From Turbatrix aceti (taxonomy: Eukaryota > Nematoda > Chromadorea > Rhabditida > Panagrolaimidae): 64,000 bases of DNA. The notes beneath the pieces were generated by a model that saw only the letters and a program-made list of their open reading frames with translations, made no database searches and was not told the DNA's origin. Below are positions 60,122-64,000 of this stretch, one piece after another; position 1 is the first letter of the stretch; each line of letters starts with the position of its first letter. The stretch covers positions 319,246 to 383,245 of the forward strand of contig OZ017770.1 of assembly GCA_963969345.1 (NCBI GenBank). Direction: 5' to 3'. Both the position numbers and the translations under genes were made by a program.

Positions 60122-60569
60122 TTATTCCAAGAGGGGATTATCGTAAATAACAATACTCGCGTCGGTCAACTCCAACTCGATCACCCGGGTTTTGAAATCG
60201 CTTTGAGCATCTTTGCGAAGGGCAGTAACGTTAACAAATCCGCTATTTATTGCACCAGAGACAGGGATGTGGAGCTACAAATTGGTCCTTTCATTAATCT
60301 AATAAGCTAGAAAATGTACAATATACCTTTGAGTCACGGTCTCCGACGTAATTGCGATGCCTATCAGTGAGATCGACATTACCAACTTGAATTGGATTTC
60401 CGAGATGCTTCAGAGCATCCTGATGAGCAGCGATAATCTTAAAGGTTTCGGAGTAGTGAGGAAGTGCGCGAACACGACGCTGAACGTTCTTCTGTGCCAA
60501 GTATAGTCCAGTCGATCCTGCGATAAATGTACCAGCAGCCACAGCAACCAAAGTCGAGAGTCGAACCAT
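60122..60569 (-). CDS. coa1: Cytochrome c oxidase assembly factor 1 (COA1/TIM21-like)
   Basis: Exons 60569-60327 and 60274-60122 make 396 nt (131 aa; human COA1 146). COA1 is an inner-membrane protein helping early assembly of complex IV and complex I. A single N-terminal membrane helix (LSTLVAVAAGTFIAGSTGLYLA) with a basic flank (QKNVQRRVR) is followed by the COA1 domain: FKIIAAHQDALKHLGNPIQV, DLTDRHRNYVGDRDSK, LHIPVSGAINSGFVNVTALR and the ending VIELELTDASIVIY. The match across the splice junction (SK/LHIPVSG) supports the intron. Start is the ATG before the hydrophobic helix. It lies head-to-head with NDUFB11 about 440 bp away, another mitochondrial gene. Confidence 0.9.
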
Positions 60570-61007
60570 TACAATGGCACAAAACAGAGCAGTGGCATGA
60601 GAAAAATCAGATGTTGCAGACACCGCAATGTATAAAACAGAGAAAACAAAATTCAAGTTTTGTTGAGGACATACTGCCAAAAAAAGTTGAAGTAAGTGCA
60701 CGTTTTGAGCTTGTCTGATTTTGACGTGTCTTGCTATCGCTAACCATAAAAGCTTTTAATTTATATATCTGTTGTTCTGCATGCCTCGTTCGCTCTACAT
60801 CTCGTTACGCTAAACCAAGCCCAATACGTGCTACTTCGCGACTTCAAGCATTTTGCTAGAATGATGGTGAACGCGTACGCGATTGTGTTTTGACGCGAAT
60901 ATATATGAAGGTTTTCTTTTCCGTTGCTGCTGCTGAACAGCTTGGATTTGCTTCATCATTCCTTTGTTTTTTTTTGTAATTTGCTTACCGTTTTAGGTGT
61001 TGTCAAT
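60570..61007. other. Shared promoter region of COA1 and NDUFB11
   Basis: A divergent 438-bp spacer between two mitochondrial genes. No motif stands out. Confidence 0.4.
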
Positions 61008-61637
61008 ATGCTTCGGGTTTTCAAGCCGGAACAGCGGTTTGTCCTCGTCGCTCGCCGCTTTGCCTCTGGTCACGGCCATCACGAAGATGCTAAAATCGAG
61101 CGTAAAGCCGACGACTACCGCCCAGGTTCAGACTCCTACGCATACGAAAACCCGTGGCCCAAACTGAATGGTGGCCGTCTGGATTGGTTGTTCCAGGATG
61201 GTTGGCGTCGTCCACTCGCCAAGGATCAGGGAGCCAAAGCGGTTAGTTTTTCATAGTTCATTCCTTCTTAACTATTTTTTCAGCGTCGCGAATGGATTTG
61301 GTTCGGCCAAGTTGCCCACGACGAGCACAAGGATTGGTTTCGGTTCCACGCTTTTATTTTCCTTCTGTTCACCGTCATGACTTCCTGGTTCACCGGATAC
61401 ATAGTTTTCCTCAGATCGGATTGGTATGTTGTTTGTGTATGCATGTTTTTATTATACACGTTCACTTTTTAAAGGCCTCAAGCCAAGGAGTGGGCTCTTC
61501 GTGAAGCCCACTTGGAGATTGCTCGTCGCAAGCAGGCCGGTCTTCCACTGATCAGCAAGGATTTGGTTGATCCTCGCCGTCTCGTTCAGAGCCTGCCTTC
61601 TGATGAGGAGCTTCGCGACTTCGAGATTCTCATTTAG
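61008..61637 (+). CDS. ndufb11: NADH dehydrogenase (ubiquinone) 1 beta subcomplex subunit 11
   Basis: Exons 61008-61241, 61284-61423 and 61475-61637 make 537 nt (178 aa). It is an accessory subunit of complex I in the inner membrane. A basic presequence (MLRVFKPEQRFVLVARRFAS) precedes the conserved SYAYENPWPKLNGG. A single membrane helix (FHAFIFLLFTVMTSWFTGYI) and the conserved C-terminal block AKEWALREAHLEIARR with AGLPLISKDLVDP follow, matching NDUFB11 (KEWARREAE...GLP). All phases agree. AATAAA at 61690 is close behind. A poly-G run at about 61720 follows the transcript end. Confidence 0.88.
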
Positions 61638-61972
61638 GTGTGTATTGTCTGTATTTGGAGTAGCGTAATTTTTTTCATCTGGAAGAGCGAATAAACATTT
61701 GTTCTCACGTATTTCTTGAGGGGGGGGGGGGTCGTCATACATTTGTTATTGTCATGCGAACGAGCGTACAACTAAAACTGATTCTGTATGCGTTAGATTT
61801 AAATGAATGTCAGTGCAGCCTGCGCATCCTAAGTACTTCACATATTCGTCGTAGTGTCATTCTACGACTCAAATCTTATACTTTCTACTATTTCAATCCA
61901 GATAAACTTTTATGTCCATACTGGGAAAGAATACATTAATCGTAAACAGGAATGCATTCGTTCAGATAATAT
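61638..61972. other. Short spacer
   Basis: It contains the NDUFB11 3' end and a poly-G tract near 61718-61730. No gene is seen. Confidence 0.5.
61690..61695 (+). promoter_or_regulatory. Polyadenylation signal of NDUFB11
   Basis: AATAAA about 53 nt after the stop codon. Confidence 0.6.
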
Positions 61973-62360
61973 TTAACGGCAACATCCTCCGCTTGCAGGA
62001 CAAGAACTCATGTCCATCGTGTTGGTGTTAAGCGTGCCGAAGCGCCTGTTCGGGCCGCCACGTCCACCGCCGTTTCCGGAACCTCCGCCGCCACCACCGC
62101 TTCCGGATCCACCACGGCGGTATTCAACGCTACCGGTATCGTAAACGAGAGGCTGGATCATCGATTGAAAGCTGCAAAAGTGTTCTCGTGAATAAATTTC
62201 TATAGTGGATCTCCAAATGAACTTACAAGGCGACAAAGAAGAAAATAATAGACCAAAACATTGCGATGATGCGGTCGACCGGACCCGAGCCACGCAATGC
62301 GTGTCCTGAAAACTTGTTATCATTGGCGTTGTCATAAGCTAATCAAATCTTACCCGACAT
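61973..62360 (-). CDS. Selenoprotein K homologue, Cys form
   Basis: Exons 62360-62354, 62305-62227 and 62171-61973 make 285 nt (94 aa, the same length as human SELENOK). SelK is an ER membrane protein linked to ER-associated degradation and palmitoylation. One membrane helix (RIIAMFWSIIFFFVAFF) is followed by a Gly/Arg-rich cytosolic tail (GGGGGGSGNGGGRGGPNRR), as in SelK. The end reads SCPASGGCCR, in place of the GGUGR of vertebrates. The position of selenocysteine is taken by ordinary Cys codons (TGT, TGC), with no UGA, so no SECIS element is needed. The first exon is only 7 nt. C. elegans is known to use almost no selenoproteins, so a Cys form is expected. Confidence 0.85.
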
Positions 62361-62828
62361 TCTAGACTTTTTCTGTTCCGATGACAATCAAAATATACTT
62401 CAGAAAAAAGGAACACACTAACCCTACAATTATCCCGGAAGAGAATGAATCGTCAGCACAAGCAATTTATCGTCGTTATATTTTATAAAGCGCTGTATGG
62501 AAAGTAGTTTGCATGTTGCGTGCATAATTTGTCGTGAACTCTTGGAGATTGATTGTGTAAGACGCATCCAAAGATTTGTTTTTCTCCGTGCACGATGCTG
62601 CGTTCAACTTTCTGTATCTACAGGTATTTTACTCTAGGAGAGAAAATGACCTTGTCAAAGCTACCCGAACAGTAATATTTATAAGCTCGTAAAAAAAAAC
62701 GATGGACCGATTGATTTTGCCAGTCTGCCTTCAATCAACTTAAGTTTTATGCTACAAGCCAAAGACAAATTTGTTTGCAAATTATACGTGTTATCCAATT
62801 CAATGACATTCGCGATCCGATCTTTGCA
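62361..62828. other. Spacer between SelK and SLC9B
   Basis: About 470 bp, AT-rich. No gene is seen. Confidence 0.4.
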
Positions 62829-64000
62829 TTATAATTTGATATGTCGTTCCGAAGTGGTTATTGGACCAGTAGTACCGTCGATCGGTTTTCGTTCGAACGG
62901 ATAATTATTACGCTGATCTTGATAGATTTGATGTGCCTGTTGGTTAATTTCTGTGAAGGAAAAAGGGGGAGGAATTTGCGTTGTTGAGGGAGGATTCTGG
63001 ATGTGCGGTGGATGAATTATTTCAATGTTACGCTAAAACGTTCGGACAGCAAAAACATTGTAATTGACTAGTTTATTTTAATATTACCAAGTTTTGCTTT
63101 TTTTGTTTTTTTGTTTCCTTCTTGGGCTCAGACTTGAGAGCATCTTCACGACCATAAGATGGCTTGAGAAAAGTGGACTTGGGAGCATCGTCACGACCAT
63201 AAGATGGCTTGAGGAAAGCTGAGACATTAGTTCCTATCTGTGAGATGTGATAATCTGCGATAACGTTCCGTTTGTATAGCAATGTTCTGCCAAGTGTAAG
63301 GATAAGCAATTGGCCAAGAGGAGCCGTGATTAAAATACTCAAAATGCACGTTTGCAAAATTTGATCGCTGTATTCGTGGTAAATTTGCGTTCGGGCACAG
63401 AAAGCGGCAAGTGCTGGACCGAGTGCTGCCTAAATGCGACAACTTTAGTTGCAGCAAGTCTAGTTAGCTCTTACCTGAACAGTTGCCTTGGGCAAAAAGC
63501 AAAATGCCATGAAGCTTTGCTCTTGGACGTTTAAACTAGTGGCCAGCGAGATCATAAATGCTGACAATGCTCGGAAGATACATCCTGTAACACTTCGGTG
63601 TTTTTTAATTTTTTTAATTGTTCTACCTATGGCAAGAATTGCAATGGCATTTCCAAACGATTCCCAAGTAAAAGTTGAAAAATCAAAGAACAACCCAATC
63701 AATCCAAAAAGCAATGGTTGAGCGAAGAAAATCCAAATAACACGAAGACTGTGTTCTTCAATTTTTGTCTGAAATAATAGTATTTTTCAATTTCAGTGTT
63801 GCCTAAATCCTTACCCTTTTGACATTATCGTGCTTCCACCGCATTGACGCAACGGTGCACATAAGGAAAACAATTACTGGTCCGGCGACAAAACATTGAA
63901 TCGCCCGAGTGCCGTAGTACAAACCCACCGACATGCAGATAGTCATGGACGTCCGCGTGAAATGAAGAAAATTAGCATCTTTCTGAGGCAACGCTCGAAG
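62829..64000 (-). CDS. Na+/H+ antiporter of the SLC9B (NHA) family, 3' part
   Basis: Coding exons from the window edge: 64000-63815, 63768-63627, 63584-63475, 63429-63088 and 63032-62829; the 5' part lies outside. NHA antiporters (C. elegans nha-like, vertebrate SLC9B1/2) exchange Na+ or Li+ for H+ across membranes. The retained part has four or more membrane helices and the conserved FCFLPKATVQAALGPALAA block near the C-terminal end of the transporter, then ILSILITAPLGQLLILTLG. The cytosolic tail starts RNVIADYHISQ and holds a direct repeat of about 15 residues (FLKPSYGRDDAPKS, then FLKPSYGREDALKS), followed by a Lys-rich run. The last exon is Pro-rich. Introns are 42-56 bp, with phases that agree. 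Confidence 0.88.

Noticed and set aside
61973..62171. In-frame UGA selenocysteine in the SelK gene
   Set aside because: The codons are TGT and TGC; no UGA is present before the TAA stop.
1..64000. CRISPR arrays, rRNA, tRNA or a bacterial-type defence system
   Set aside because: No regularly spaced repeats, no rRNA segments and no convincing tRNA fold were seen by eye. The DNA is animal nuclear. A tRNA scan could still find one I missed.
1..64000. A nematode operon
   Set aside because: No adjacent same-strand genes with the usual 100-bp spacing were found. The closest same-strand neighbours are separated by several hundred bases.

Overview
This 64 kb window reads as intron-rich nuclear DNA of a nematode. 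The evidence is a moulting-cycle (MLT-10-type) protein, a patched-related (PTR) permease, an EGL-19-like L-type calcium channel, a PNC-type nicotinamidase, many introns of 42-70 bp ending in TTTTCAG, TTTTAG or TTAAG, and AT-rich spacers. The presence of PAICS (de novo purine synthesis) fits a free-living species better than many parasites, but I cannot name the species. Exon structures were worked out by hand from reading frame, splice signals and family motifs. For nearly all multi-exon genes the summed coding length is a multiple of three, which supports the models.

Layout. 1-159 is the 3' end of an unknown gene (+). 418-1814 (-) is TXNDC12, an ER thioredoxin-like protein whose signal-peptide exon carries a hAT-like MITE with an 8-bp target duplication. 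2148-2672 is a LINE reverse-transcriptase remnant. 2891-4603 (-) is MGRN1 E3 ligase. 7566-14569 (+) is a P4-ATPase flippase. 15107-15679 (-) is a small secreted orphan. 18144-18714 (+) is BORCS6. 18937-19541 (-) is a Ser/Thr-rich secreted protein. 21679-24866 (-) is the PTR permease. 25479-27102 (-) is a nicotinamidase fused to an EF-hand. 27677-28611 (-) is a secreted orphan with a 12-nt microexon. 29782-32796 (+) is the MLT-10-like protein with a His-rich tail. 34023-37475 (-) is an FGD-type RhoGEF with PH and FYVE domains. 37944-38216 (+) is a tiny secreted protein. 38885-40234 (+) is PAICS. 43659-52404 (+) is the Cav1 channel. 53875-55105 (+) is PDHB. 55794-57302 (-) is TMEM68. 60122-60569 (-) is COA1. 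61008-61637 (+) is NDUFB11. 61973-62360 (-) is a Cys-form of SelK. 62829-64000 (-) is the 3' part of an SLC9B antiporter.

The genes are mostly single housekeeping or developmental genes, not an operon-like pathway cluster. Two themes recur: mitochondrial energy metabolism in the last 10 kb (PDHB, COA1, NDUFB11) and the ER or endomembrane system (TXNDC12, SelK, TMEM68, flippase, BORC). I found no CRISPR array, rRNA, confident tRNA or new multi-gene system. The most notable items are the fresh MITE insertion in TXNDC12, the His-rich MLT-10 protein, the EF-hand nicotinamidase, short or unusual exons (7-nt start exons, a 12-nt microexon, GC-AG introns) and several orphan secreted proteins.
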